From NCBI GenBank assembly GCA_031262985.1, contig JAISGQ010000005.1:1-64000 (forward strand): a stretch of DNA of 64,000 bases. The letters run 5' to 3'. Below, one piece after another: positions 20,668-27,891 of this stretch. Within the stretch, counting starts at the first letter, position 1. Every line of letters starts with the position of its first letter. This DNA is from Oscillospiraceae bacterium. Lineage in GTDB: Bacteria; Bacillota; Clostridia; Oscillospirales; Acutalibacteraceae. Both the position numbers and the translations under genes were made by a program. The notes under the pieces are model-generated. The model searched no databases and was not told where the DNA came from. It saw only the letters and a program-made list of their open reading frames with translations.

Positions 20668-21474
20668 ATGACATTTGAGATTAAAGAGAAATACGGCATG
20701 AGCGACCTGCTTGCTATTATGAAGCTGCTCCGTTCGGAAAACGGCTGTCCGTGGGATCGCGAGCAGAATCACAAGTCGATAAGGCGCAACCTCATTGAGG
20801 AGGCGTATGAAGTCGCGGAGGCAATAGACAACGAGGATACCGAAAATCTTAGGGAGGAGCTGGGCGACCTACTGTTGCAGGTTGTCTTCCACTCCGAGAT
20901 GGAGGAGGAGACGGGTGCTTTTACCTTTGACGATGTGACCGACGAGATTTGCAAGAAGCTGATTGTTCGGCATCCTCACATATTTTCAGATGTCACGGCG
21001 GATACTACAGACGAGGTTTTGAAAAACTGGGAAAGCATCAAGATGGAGACTAAAGGGCAGAAAAGTGCTTCGCAGTCGATAGACAGCGTACCTCGCTCCC
21101 TGCCGGCACTTATGCGAAGCGAAAAGATTCAGAAGAGAGCGGCGAAAGTCGGCTTCGACTGGAACGACGTCTACGGCGCGATGGATAAGGTTCGGGAGGA
21201 AATGGAGGAGCTTCGCGAGGCGATTGAGGAAGAGAGCGATGAACACTCCTTCGAGGAGCTTGGCGATTTGCTCTTTGCCGTGGTCAACGTCTCCCGATTT
21301 ATCGGTGCGGACGCGGAACACTCCCTGTCGAGTGCCTGCGACAAATTCGCGAGGAGGTTCGCACTGTGCGAGCGTCTGGCGGCAGAGCGGGGCATCGATA
21401 TGCAAGCCCAAAGCTTGGAGCAGCTCGACGAGCTGTGGAATGAAGCCAAGGCGACACCGAATGAAGCTGAATGA
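20668..21474 (+). CDS. mazG: Nucleoside triphosphate pyrophosphohydrolase MazG
   Basis: A 268-residue all-alpha NTP-PPase that hydrolyses (d)NTPs, house-cleaning non-canonical nucleotides. Two MazG domains are visible: the first with ENGCPWDREQNHKSI and EEAYEVAEAI...EELGDLLLQVVFH (EExxE-12-ExxD metal motif), the second with VREEMEELREAI and EELGDLLFAVVNVSR. Length fits the tandem-domain bacterial MazG. GAGGA lies seven bases before the ATG. Its place between the flippase and hup is conserved. Confidence 0.95.
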   Translation: MTFEIKEKYGMSDLLAIMKLLRSENGCPWDREQNHKSIRRNLIEEAYEVAEAIDNEDTENLREELGDLLLQVVFHSEMEEETGAFTFDDVTDEICKKLIVRHPHIFSDVTADTTDEVLKNWESIKMETKGQKSASQSIDSVPRSLPALMRSEKIQKRAAKVGFDWNDVYGAMDKVREEMEELREAIEEESDEHSFEELGDLLFAVVNVSRFIGADAEHSLSSACDKFARRFALCERLAAERGIDMQAQSLEQLDELWNEAKATPNEAE

Positions 21475-21612
21475 ACTCCTGACGAAGCTGAGTAGGGCAG
21501 GCTGACGAGTTATCGGCAAACTTATACTCCCCCCACTAAATCGGCATAGCCGAGGACTGATTTTAACAGGCAATGGACTGTTGAATACAAAAAATTTCTG
21601 GAGGTATAAAAA

Positions 21613-21888
21613 ATGAACAAAACCGAATTAATTTCTGCTGTTGCGGAGCAGGCACAACTTTCTAAAAAAGATGCGGAGAAGGCTGTTAACGCTGTTTTCG
21701 ACGCTATAGTCAACGCTGTTGCCAAGGGAGAAAAGGTACAGGTTGTCGGATTTGGATCTTTCGAGGTTCGCGAGCGTGCGGAGAGAGCTGGCAGAAATCC
21801 GAGAACAAAGGAGCCTATGACAATTCCTGCTTCAAAGCTTCCTGTTTTCAAGGCGGGCAAGACCTTCAAAGAGACTGTCACGAAGTAA
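21613..21888 (+). CDS. hup: DNA-binding protein HU
   Basis: A 91-residue nucleoid-associated protein. The start MNKTELISAVAEQAQLSKKD and the core VVGFGSFEVRERAERAGRNP (the beta-arm with the conserved RxxRxGRNP-like motif) are typical of HU. It binds and bends double-stranded DNA as a dimer. GGAGG stands eleven bases before the ATG. A long hairpin follows the stop. Confidence 0.97.
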   Translation: MNKTELISAVAEQAQLSKKDAEKAVNAVFDAIVNAVAKGEKVQVVGFGSFEVRERAERAGRNPRTKEPMTIPASKLPVFKAGKTFKETVTK

Positions 21889-21898
21889 TTGATGCTGT

Positions 21899-21964
21899 AT
21901 TGAGCCGTCTTCCGGTGCTGATAATCAGTCTATTTGGTTATCGGCATTGGGAAGTCGGCTCAAT
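21899..21964 (+). terminator. Cruciform-like hairpin after hup
   Basis: ATTGAGCCG (21899-21907) pairs with CGGCTCAAT (21956-21964). The stem continues inward with one mismatch to CTTCC/GGGAAG, and an inner GATAA/TTATC pairing is possible. TTTGTTT follows. It probably ends or attenuates the hup message before rqcP. Confidence 0.65.
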
Positions 21965-21985
21965 TTTGTTTATGGAGAAATAAAA

Positions 21986-22228
21986 ATGAGATTAGATAAA
22001 TATTTAAAGGTATCGAGAATAATAAAGCGCAGGACTGTCGCAAATGAAGCGTGCGATGCGGGGCGTGTCATCATAAACGGCAAGGTCGCCAGAGCCTCCT
22101 ACGATGTGAAGGTGGAGGACGTTATCGAGCTGACTATGGGTGCGAGAGTGCTGAAATTTAAGGTGCTCGAGGTTACCGAACACGCAACGAAGGACAACGC
22201 CTCCCTTATGTACGAGGCGATACTGTAG
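21986..22228 (+). CDS. rqcP: RqcP-type S4-domain protein (Hsp15/YabO family)
   Basis: An 80-residue protein consisting of an S4 RNA-binding domain: MRLDKYLKVSRIIKRRTVAN and DAGRVIINGKVARASYDVK are the S4 helix and loop. Family members (B. subtilis YlmH partner YabO, now RqcP) bind the 50S subunit at obstructed nascent chains and support alanine tailing in ribosome-associated quality control. The start is the ATG at 21986 after GGAG; an earlier frame extension reads through the hup terminator. Its place before yabP is the canonical one. Confidence 0.92.
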   Translation: MRLDKYLKVSRIIKRRTVANEACDAGRVIINGKVARASYDVKVEDVIELTMGARVLKFKVLEVTEHATKDNASLMYEAIL

Positions 22229-22260
22229 GAGGCGTATTCAGTTTAGTTTGATTAAGTATA

Positions 22261-22486
22261 AGTAGGTCGCAAGGCGACCTACACAGGGGAACCCCCGACG
22301 AGGGTTCCCCTACGGAAAAATGTCCTTGGGGACATTTTTCCTACCCTTCCTGCGTTTTTCTGACGATATGGGTATTTCGCCATCTGCGGATGGCGACTTA
22401 AGACTCTGTCTTAAGAATCTGCAAGCCTTTGCAAAGGCTTGATCCAAACTCTAACTCCTTGGCAACAGATTTGAATTTGTTGCCAA
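22261..22486 (+). repeat. Multi-hairpin array, copy 1 (structured RNA or BIME-like element)
   Basis: Seven stem-loops follow one another in the 349-bp rqcP-yabP spacer: 22262-22282 (9 bp, loop AAG), 22286-22310 (9 bp, loop CCGACGA), 22314-22341 (12 bp, loop TTGG), 22377-22396 (8 bp, C-TGCG-G, a UNCG-type tetraloop), 22397-22415 (8 bp, loop TCT), 22422-22441 (8 bp, loop TGCA), 22459-22486 (about 13 positions). A conserved unpaired linker CTTCCTGCGTTTTTCTGACG lies between hairpins 3 and 4. The first six recur at 27632-27809 with compensatory changes. No ORF is plausible here. Confidence 0.88.
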
Positions 22487-22531
22487 TAGTACCCATTTGC
22501 ATGAGTAGAAACAAGCATATTGCCTCGCTCC

Positions 22532-22584
22532 CGTTCATATAATTAATTGACCCAAAAAACGGAGGTGTCATGGTTATATGAACG
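22532..22584 (+). promoter_or_regulatory. Inverted repeat enclosing the yabP ribosome binding site
   Basis: CGTTCATAT (22532-22540) is the exact complement of ATATGAACG (22576-22584), which contains the yabP start codon at 22578. GGAGG at 22561 would be in the loop. Pairing would cover the start codon and could restrain translation. Confidence 0.45.
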
Positions 22585-22862
22585 AAGAAATCAGAACAGC
22601 AAAAAACAAAATCCACAACGTAATTATGGAGAGCCGCAGGCATCTGCTCATATCAGGCGTGATTGATGTGACGGAGTTCAACGAAAATGAGATACTCCTT
22701 ATAACCGAGATGGGGGAGCTGTCAGTTCGAGGGCAGGCGTTGTGCATCAACAAATTCGAAAAGGGCAGCGGAGAGCTGGATATCGACGGAGAGGTGAGCG
22801 AGCTTGTCTACTTAGAGGCTGAGCTTGAGAAAAAAGGCTTGTTCGCGCGGTTGATGCGATGA
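22578..22862 (+). CDS. yabP: Sporulation protein YabP
   Basis: A 94-residue protein with the YabP signature: HLLISGVIDVTEFNENEILL and a following GELSVRGQALCI. YabP and its neighbour YabQ are needed for spore cortex assembly in B. subtilis and are expressed in the mother cell. GGAGG lies 12 bases upstream. The stop overlaps the yabQ start (ATGA), so the two are translated together. No membrane segment is seen. Confidence 0.95.
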   Translation: MNEEIRTAKNKIHNVIMESRRHLLISGVIDVTEFNENEILLITEMGELSVRGQALCINKFEKGSGELDIDGEVSELVYLEAELEKKGLFARLMR

Positions 22863-23467
22863 ATATAGATCTTTTGATTACCAACGGAGAGCAGGCGTTT
22901 TCGTTTGTCGAGGCTCTGACAGTCGGTGTGTTCGTCGGCATATATTACGACATTTTCCGCATACTCAGAAAGATTTTCGACTGCAAATATGTGTCCGTTG
23001 TGATACAGGATTTGTTTTTTTGGCTCACTGCGTCTGTGGGAATTTTTTTCAGCGTAGTATGGTTTAATCAGGGGACATTCAGACTGTATTTTCTGGTTTT
23101 GATTTTTGTCGGATGGCTGATTTACTACTTCACCCTCGGTTTTGTCCTGCTGTTTATAACAGATTTTGCAGTAAAGCGGATAAGGAAAATCTGCCGCTTC
23201 ATACTCGAGAAGTTTCTGCTTCCTCCCTACAGGAAAATTTCAAGGTGGATAAGCGAAAAAATCGTGTCAAAGGCGAAGAGTAAGGTTAAAAGCAGGCTGC
23301 AAATTTGGCTTAACGCTGAGAAAATCAAGGCGATATTCAGGCGAAAACCCAAGCCTTCTCCCGCCTTAGGAGGAGAGATAAGGCGAAAGCCGCAGGGCGG
23401 TGTTCGCTCCCGTCTCTTTTTTATAAAGAAAAAATTTAAAAAAGTATTGAAATCAGCGGAAAAGTAA
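22859..23467 (+). CDS. yabQ: Spore cortex biosynthesis protein YabQ
   Basis: A 202-residue membrane protein. It begins with the YabQ-type segment QAFSFVEALTVGVFVGIYYD and continues through further hydrophobic helices (LFFWLTASVGIFFSVVW; LYFLVLIFVGWLIYYFTLGF), then a long, very basic C-terminal tail rich in K and R that should be cytoplasmic. YabQ is required for cortex formation in spores. The basic tail (about 85 residues) is long but low in complexity. It overlaps yabP by 4 bp. Confidence 0.93.
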   Translation: MNIDLLITNGEQAFSFVEALTVGVFVGIYYDIFRILRKIFDCKYVSVVIQDLFFWLTASVGIFFSVVWFNQGTFRLYFLVLIFVGWLIYYFTLGFVLLFITDFAVKRIRKICRFILEKFLLPPYRKISRWISEKIVSKAKSKVKSRLQIWLNAEKIKAIFRRKPKPSPALGGEIRRKPQGGVRSRLFFIKKKFKKVLKSAEK

Positions 23468-23519
23468 TGTATTATTATTGTTGAGACACCAACGTGACGT
23501 GAGATGAAGGAACGATTTT

Positions 23520-23840
23520 ATGACTGTTATTATCACTAAATTCCTTGATAAAATAAATAGTGTCGTAAAAAAAGCAGGAAACAAGTGGGTATTGCTGCTT
23601 TGTTCAACTGCGTTTGTTATGATTTTTGTCCTTATATTTCACGCTTTTATGACAGTGCAGGCAAAAACAGAAGAGCTTGAGGCGATAAAATTAGAATATC
23701 AGCAATGTCTCGAGAGGAATCAAGAAATTAATGCTTTGCTTGAGGGTACGGACGAGGAACTGATTGAGCGTATTGCACGGGAAGAGTACGGCTATGTTTT
23801 GCCGGGCGAGCGCATTATCGTTGTTTCTCCCGGGGAGTAG
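23520..23840 (+). CDS. divIC: Septum formation initiator DivIC/FtsB-like protein
   Basis: A 106-residue bitopic protein: short cytoplasmic N-terminus, a transmembrane helix at about 22-45 (WVLLLCSTAFVMIFVLIFHAF), a coiled coil with heptad leucines and glutamates (KTEELEAIKLEYQQCLERN), and the end motif REEYGYVLPGERII typical of FtsB/DivIC. It should join FtsL and FtsQ/DivIB to activate septal peptidoglycan synthesis. AAGGA is eight bases before the ATG. The place between yabQ and the S1 gene is conserved. Confidence 0.93.
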   Translation: MTVIITKFLDKINSVVKKAGNKWVLLLCSTAFVMIFVLIFHAFMTVQAKTEELEAIKLEYQQCLERNQEINALLEGTDEELIERIAREEYGYVLPGERIIVVSPGE

Positions 23841-23912
23841 ATACTATCTCGGGGAGTAGTTATCGGAAGGTGCGGCATAAATAAAAATTTTATGGGAGGC
23901 AGCGTTTTTCAT

Positions 23913-24383
23913 ATGCAGGTTGAGGTAGGAGCAATATTTGAGGGTAAGGTTACAGGTATCACTAAGTTCGGCGCGTTTGTCGAAATTGAGGGCGGCAAAA
24001 CCGGCATGGTACATATTTCAGAGGTTGCATCGAGCTTTGTCAAGGAGATACGCGACCATGTGACAGAAGGTCAGATGGTCAAGGTGAAGGTTCTGAGCAT
24101 CGGTGAGGACGGCAAAATCAGTCTCTCGATAAAAAAGGCGAACGAGGTAAAGCGGGAGAACAATTTCAGCCGTGACCGAGGTCCGCGTCCGAACTACCAG
24201 CAGAGACAGGGACGTCCCGGCGGTCATGATTACCAGCAGCAACCGAGAAGCGAATCAGCCAATTTTGACGATATGCTCTCCAGATTTTTGCAGTCCAGCG
24301 ACGAGAAGATGGGCGACTTAAAGCGTCCGTCGGAGCATGGTAGGCGCGGAGTTTCTTCCAGAAGGAATGTCAACGACAGATAG
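23913..24383 (+). CDS. S1-domain RNA-binding protein (YabR-like)
   Basis: A 156-residue protein with one S1 OB-fold domain at about 4-75 (GAIFEGKVTGITKFGAFVEI, TGMVHISEVAS, VKVKVLSIGEDGKISLSIK), then a basic, Q/R/G-rich disordered tail. YabR-like S1 proteins bind RNA or ribosomes; role is poorly known. I prefer the ATG at 23913, preceded by GGGAGG thirteen bases upstream, to the ATG at 23892, which has no SD and would itself contain that SD. It is the last gene of the spoVB-to-S1 run. Confidence 0.9.
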   Translation: MQVEVGAIFEGKVTGITKFGAFVEIEGGKTGMVHISEVASSFVKEIRDHVTEGQMVKVKVLSIGEDGKISLSIKKANEVKRENNFSRDRGPRPNYQQRQGRPGGHDYQQQPRSESANFDDMLSRFLQSSDEKMGDLKRPSEHGRRGVSSRRNVNDR

Positions 24384-24388
24384 TTTAT

Positions 24389-24412
24389 CGGCAGAGCGGC
24401 GACGCTCTGCCG
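24389..24412 (+). terminator. GNRA-loop hairpin after the S1 gene
   Basis: CGGCAGAGCG and CGCTCTGCCG form a perfect 10-bp stem closed by GCGA, a GNRA tetraloop, six bases after the stop. GTTGCAGTTT follows. Confidence 0.6.
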
Positions 24413-24422
24413 TTGCAGTTTG

Positions 24423-24477
24423 ATACGGTTGTTTAACTATAGGACGCCGTAAGTGTCCTATAGTTAAACAACCGTAT
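24423..24477. terminator. Perfect 23-bp hairpin before the fumarase gene
   Basis: Arms 24423-24445 and 24455-24477 are perfectly complementary over 23 bp around a 9-nt loop. No T-tract follows on the plus strand. It may terminate transcription or protect an RNA 3' end; see findings. Confidence 0.6.
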
Positions 24478-24559
24478 ATATTGATTCGCATTGTCGGAAA
24501 CTCCCAATCACGCGAGTGTTAGGGATCTAATCTATCATACAAAAAAGGACGTGGAGTAC

Positions 24560-25402
24560 GTGAGAGAAATACACGTAGATGAAATAACAAATGCTGTTCG
24601 CGATATGTGCATAAAGGCGAACAAGCTGTTGCCTGATGATTTAACAGGCGCGATTGACAGATGCGCCAAGTGTGAAGGCAACAAGCTTGCACGCGGCATA
24701 TTTTGCAATATGCAGGAGAATATAGAGGCGGCGAAGGAGCTGGACCTCCCTGTCTGTCAAGACACGGGAATGGCTGTGATTTTCCTCGAAATCGGGCAGG
24801 AGGTTCACATTACGGGTGGTTCTCTCTATGACGCAGTCAACAGAGGGGTTGCGCTTGGGTACACCGAGGGGTATCTCAGGCTGTCGGTAGTCGCCGACCC
24901 TCTCAGGAGGAGCAACACGGGCGACAACACCCCCGCCATAATCCACACGAGTATAGCAGAAGGCGACAGGCTGAACATCAAGGTCGCACCGAAGGGCTTC
25001 GGGAGCGAAAACATGAGCAGGCTCGCAATGCTCACTCCTGCCTCAGGGCGAAAGGAGGTCATAGATTTTATCGTCGAAACCGCCAAGATAGCGGGCGGCA
25101 ACCCCTGCCCTCCCATGGTGCTGGGAGTGGGAGTAGGCGGCGATTTTGAGTACTGCGCTCTAATGGCGAAAAAAGCACTGTGCAGGAGCATAGATACTCC
25201 GAACCCCGACAGCTACTACGCCGAGATGGAGAGAGATGCGCTTGAGAGAGTGAACAAGCTCGGCATAGGTCCTCAGGGCTTCGGGGGAGATACAACCGCG
25301 CTCTCGGTGAACATTGAGTTCGGAGCGACCCACATTGCCGGACTGCCTGTAGCCGTAAATGTCGGCTGTCATGTCACAAGACATATAGATATTTCACTTT
25401 AA
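24560..25402 (+). CDS. Fumarate hydratase class I, alpha subunit
   Basis: About 280 residues matching the alpha half of the iron-sulfur fumarase / L(+)-tartrate dehydratase family, which interconverts fumarate and malate. It has VCQDTGMAVIFLEIGQ with a cluster cysteine, RRSNTGDNTPAIIHT, and GNPCPPMVLGVGVGGDFE with a further cysteine. The start at the GTG of 24560 gives the usual MREIHVDEI opening and has AAGGA ten bases upstream; an in-frame extension to 24491 is probably not translated. The beta subunit gene that normally follows is absent: the next gene is hpf, so the partner must be encoded elsewhere or be missing. Confidence 0.92.
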   Translation: MREIHVDEITNAVRDMCIKANKLLPDDLTGAIDRCAKCEGNKLARGIFCNMQENIEAAKELDLPVCQDTGMAVIFLEIGQEVHITGGSLYDAVNRGVALGYTEGYLRLSVVADPLRRSNTGDNTPAIIHTSIAEGDRLNIKVAPKGFGSENMSRLAMLTPASGRKEVIDFIVETAKIAGGNPCPPMVLGVGVGGDFEYCALMAKKALCRSIDTPNPDSYYAEMERDALERVNKLGIGPQGFGGDTTALSVNIEFGATHIAGLPVAVNVGCHVTRHIDISL

Positions 25403-25405
25403 TGC

Positions 25406-25433
25406 TTGATTTTTTTGTGTAATGTGTTATAAT
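25406..25433 (+). promoter_or_regulatory. Sigma-A-type promoter for hpf
   Basis: TTGATT, a 16-bp spacer and TATAAT stand about 80 bp before the hpf start. Confidence 0.5.
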
Positions 25434-25514
25434 ATAGGTGGAGATGGATATCCCAGCAGAAGGACTGCAACTCCACGGGTTACACTACGGCAAATTAAGA
25501 AGGGAGCAATTAAG

Positions 25515-26066
25515 ATGAAGATTACCATAACGGGCAGAAAAGTCAATTTAAGAGATTCTTTTAAGGAACGCGTAAATAAAAAGCTCGCAAAATTCGACAA
25601 GTTTTTCGGAGATGATGCGGAGGCAAACGTAACGGTAACTCTCGAAAAAAACAGGTATAGCATAGAGCTTACCATACGTAGCAATTCTTATATATACAGG
25701 GTGGAGCATACCTCCGTTGACTTAGATGAGGCACTCGATATAATTGTCGAGAAAATATCGCGGCAGATACGGAAAAACAAAACTAAAATCGAGCGTCGGC
25801 ACAGGGCTGCAACTCCCCTTAATTTTGATTATATTTACGATAAAGACGACTACTCGGAGGAGGAGAACTACGAGGAACCCGACTATCAGGTAGTCAGAAC
25901 GAAGAAATTCCCCATAAAGCCCATGGATGTGGAGGAAGCTATATTGCAGATGAACCTCATAGGACACCAGTTCTTCATGTTCCTCAATGTCGATACAAGC
26001 GAGATTAACGTGGTTTATGCGAGGAAGGACGGCAACTACGGACTTTTAGAGCCGGAAAACAGATAG
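25515..26066 (+). CDS. hpf: Long-form ribosome hibernation promoting factor
   Basis: A 183-residue long HPF. The N-terminal domain (1 to about 100; MKITITGRKVNLRDSFKERV, KLAKFDKFF) binds the decoding centre; a charged linker leads to the C-terminal dimerisation domain (about 125-183; VVRTKKFPIKPMDVEEAILQ, GHQFFMFLNVDT), which joins two 70S ribosomes into 100S dimers. AGGGAG lies eight bases before the ATG at 25515; the open frame upstream covers its promoter. It probably rises in stationary phase or starvation, consistent with family knowledge. Confidence 0.96.
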   Translation: MKITITGRKVNLRDSFKERVNKKLAKFDKFFGDDAEANVTVTLEKNRYSIELTIRSNSYIYRVEHTSVDLDEALDIIVEKISRQIRKNKTKIERRHRAATPLNFDYIYDKDDYSEEENYEEPDYQVVRTKKFPIKPMDVEEAILQMNLIGHQFFMFLNVDTSEINVVYARKDGNYGLLEPENR

Positions 26067-26101
26067 AGCCGTCGGCGGGAGTAATGTAATGTGAATACGG
26101 C

Positions 26102-26135
26102 GGGGGTACGGCAAAATTCATTTTGCCGTACCCCC
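26102..26135. terminator. Strong hairpin after hpf
   Basis: GGGGGTACGGCAAAA and its exact complement form a 15-bp stem with a TTCA loop, 36 bases past the hpf stop. The core GGCAAAATTCATTTTGCC recurs in nearly the same form at 60757-60774. Confidence 0.75.
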
Positions 26136-26159
26136 CCTATTTGCGCTGATTTTGCGCTA

Positions 26160-26188
26160 TTGCAAAATTTTGGCATTTCGTGTATAAT
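26160..26188 (+). promoter_or_regulatory. Sigma-A-type promoter for DUF951-prfA
   Basis: TTGCAA, 17 bp and a perfect TATAAT, ending 38 bp before the start of the DUF951 gene. Confidence 0.7.
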
Positions 26189-26226
26189 GCTACAGGTAAT
26201 TATTATGTGAGGAGGAGTTGTTGTCC

Positions 26227-26415
26227 GTGGATGTTTTGGTTGGCGATATTCTGCATATGAAGAAGAAACACCCGTGCGGCTCGTTTGAGTTTGAAGTTCT
26301 GCGAGTGGGAATGGACTTTAAGGTAAAATGCAGGGGCTGCGGACACGAAATAATGACTCCGAGGCGAAAAATTGAGAAGAATATAAAGAAGATAGAGAGA
26401 ACACAGCAGCAGTAG
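26227..26415 (+). CDS. DUF951 family zinc-ribbon-like protein
   Basis: A 62-residue protein opening [20 protein letters not shown] with a later [17 protein letters not shown], the DUF951 pattern: one CG and one CxxC, an SH3/OB-like fold predicted to bind RNA. Function is not established. The GTG at 26227 is chosen since GGAGGAG lies nine bases upstream. It is followed 31 bp later by prfA, so co-transcription is likely. Confidence 0.88.
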   Translation: MDVLVGDILHMKKKHPCGSFEFEVLRVGMDFKVKCRGCGHEIMTPRRKIEKNIKKIERTQQQ

Positions 26416-26446
26416 TTCTCGAAACGGTGAAAGGAAGATATATTTA

Positions 26447-27523
26447 ATGTTTGATAAGCTTTCAGGCGCGGAGCAGAGATTTCTCGACCTCGAGCAGATG
26501 ATGTTCAACCCCGAGGTGGTAAACGACCAGAACAGGTACAAGGAGATAATGAAGGAGCATAAAATCCTGCTCCCCATTGTCGAAAAGTACCGCGAGTACA
26601 AAAAGGCAAAGCAGACGGAGAGCGAATCGAGGGAGCTGCTCGACGCGGGAGGACTGGACAAGGATTTCCGTGAGCTTGTCGAGCTTGAGATTACAACTGC
26701 GAGAGCCGATATAGAACGCATATCCGAGGAGCTGAAAATCCTGCTCCTTCCCAGAGACCCCAACGACGACAAGAACGTAATCATCGAGATACGCGGCGGC
26801 GCGGGAGGCGAAGAAGCCGCACTCTTTTCAGGCTCACTGTTTCGTATGTACTCCATGTACGCCGAGCAGAGGAGATGGAAGATTGAGGTCATGAACGCCA
26901 ACGAAACCGAGCTTGGCGGCTACAAGGAAATAAGCTTTATGATAAACGGCGACGGCGCGTACTCCTGCCTCAAATATGAGAGCGGAGTACACAGAGTGCA
27001 GAGAGTTCCCGAGACTGAAACTCAGGGGAGGATTCACACCTCCACCGTGACTGTCGCGGTGCTTCCCGAGGTTGACGACGTGGAGGTGGAACTCAATATG
27101 TCCGACCTCAAGGTGGACACATACCGCTCCAGCGGCGCGGGAGGACAGCACGTCAACACCACCGACTCCGCAATACGGCTCACCCATCTGCCTACGGGCA
27201 TTGTGGTTGAGTGTCAGGATGAGAGAAGCCAGTATAAGAACAAGGATAGGGCACTCAAAATTATGCGCTCCAAGCTGTATGAATCGGTTCTGCGCGAGCA
27301 GACCGACAAGATTGCCGCCGACAGAAAGTCGCAGGTGGGAACAGGCGACCGCTCCGAGCGGATACGCACCTACAACTATCCTCAGGGGAGGATGACAGAC
27401 CACCGTATCGGGCTTACGCTCTACAAGCTTGAGGCGATACTCAACGGCGATTTGACCGAGGTCATAGACGCTCTCATTACTGCCGACAGAGCCAAAAAGC
27501 TCGAGCAGTCAATGGAGAGTTAG
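26447..27523 (+). CDS. prfA: Peptide chain release factor 1
   Basis: A 358-residue class I release factor. The catalytic GGQ lies in [17 protein letters not shown], which triggers peptidyl-tRNA hydrolysis at UAA and [16 protein letters not shown] and [13 protein letters not shown] are further RF1 segments. The length is normal. AAAGGA lies eleven bases upstream. In many Firmicutes prfA is followed by prmC; here a multi-hairpin element and then tsaC come next. Confidence 0.96.
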   Translation: MFDKLSGAEQRFLDLEQMMFNPEVVNDQNRYKEIMKEHKILLPIVEKYREYKKAKQTESESRELLDAGGLDKDFRELVELEITTARADIERISEELKILLLPRDPNDDKNVIIEIRGGAGGEEAALFSGSLFRMYSMYAEQRRWKIEVMNANETELGGYKEISFMINGDGAYSCLKYESGVHRVQRVPETETQGRIHTSTVTVAVLPEVDDVEVELNMSDLKVDTYRSSGAGGQHVNTTDSAIRLTHLPTGIVVECQDERSQYKNKDRALKIMRSKLYESVLREQTDKIAADRKSQVGTGDRSERIRTYNYPQGRMTDHRIGLTLYKLEAILNGDLTEVIDALITADRAKKLEQSMES

Positions 27524-27630
27524 GGTTACAGAGGGGTAATTACTTTGGGGTTTATTACTCGCAAGTATATCTTTCTTATATCCTGATATTTCGCCTTCTT
27601 TGCCGAGAGAAGTGGTGGAGTTAAATAATA

Positions 27631-27809
27631 AGTAGGTCGCAAGGCGACCTACACAGGGAACCCCCGACGAGGGTTCCCTACGGAATAAATGTCCTTAGGG
27701 ACATTTATTCCTACCTTCCTGCGTTTTTCTGACGATGGGGAGTTTCGCTCTCTGCGGAGAGCGATTTAGGACTCTGTCCTAAAGACCTGCAAGCCTTTGC
27801 AAAGGCTTG
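27631..27809 (+). repeat. Multi-hairpin array, copy 2 (structured RNA or BIME-like element)
   Basis: Six stem-loops in the 368-bp prfA-tsaC spacer, in the same order, spacing and orientation as copy 1: 27632-27652, 27656-27678, 27682-27711, 27745-27764, 27765-27783, 27790-27809. Loops AAG, CCGACGA, TGCG, TCT and TGCA are unchanged, while four of the six stems differ from copy 1 only by paired changes. The seventh hairpin of copy 1 is degenerate here (about 27827-27852). The rest of the spacer (27524-27630) shows nothing I can name. Confidence 0.88.
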
Positions 27810-27891
27810 ACCCAAACTCTAACTCCTTGACAACAGATTTTAGTTTGATAACAGTGGAGCGTTGACAACAGCCCGAAAGGAATCCTCAAAA

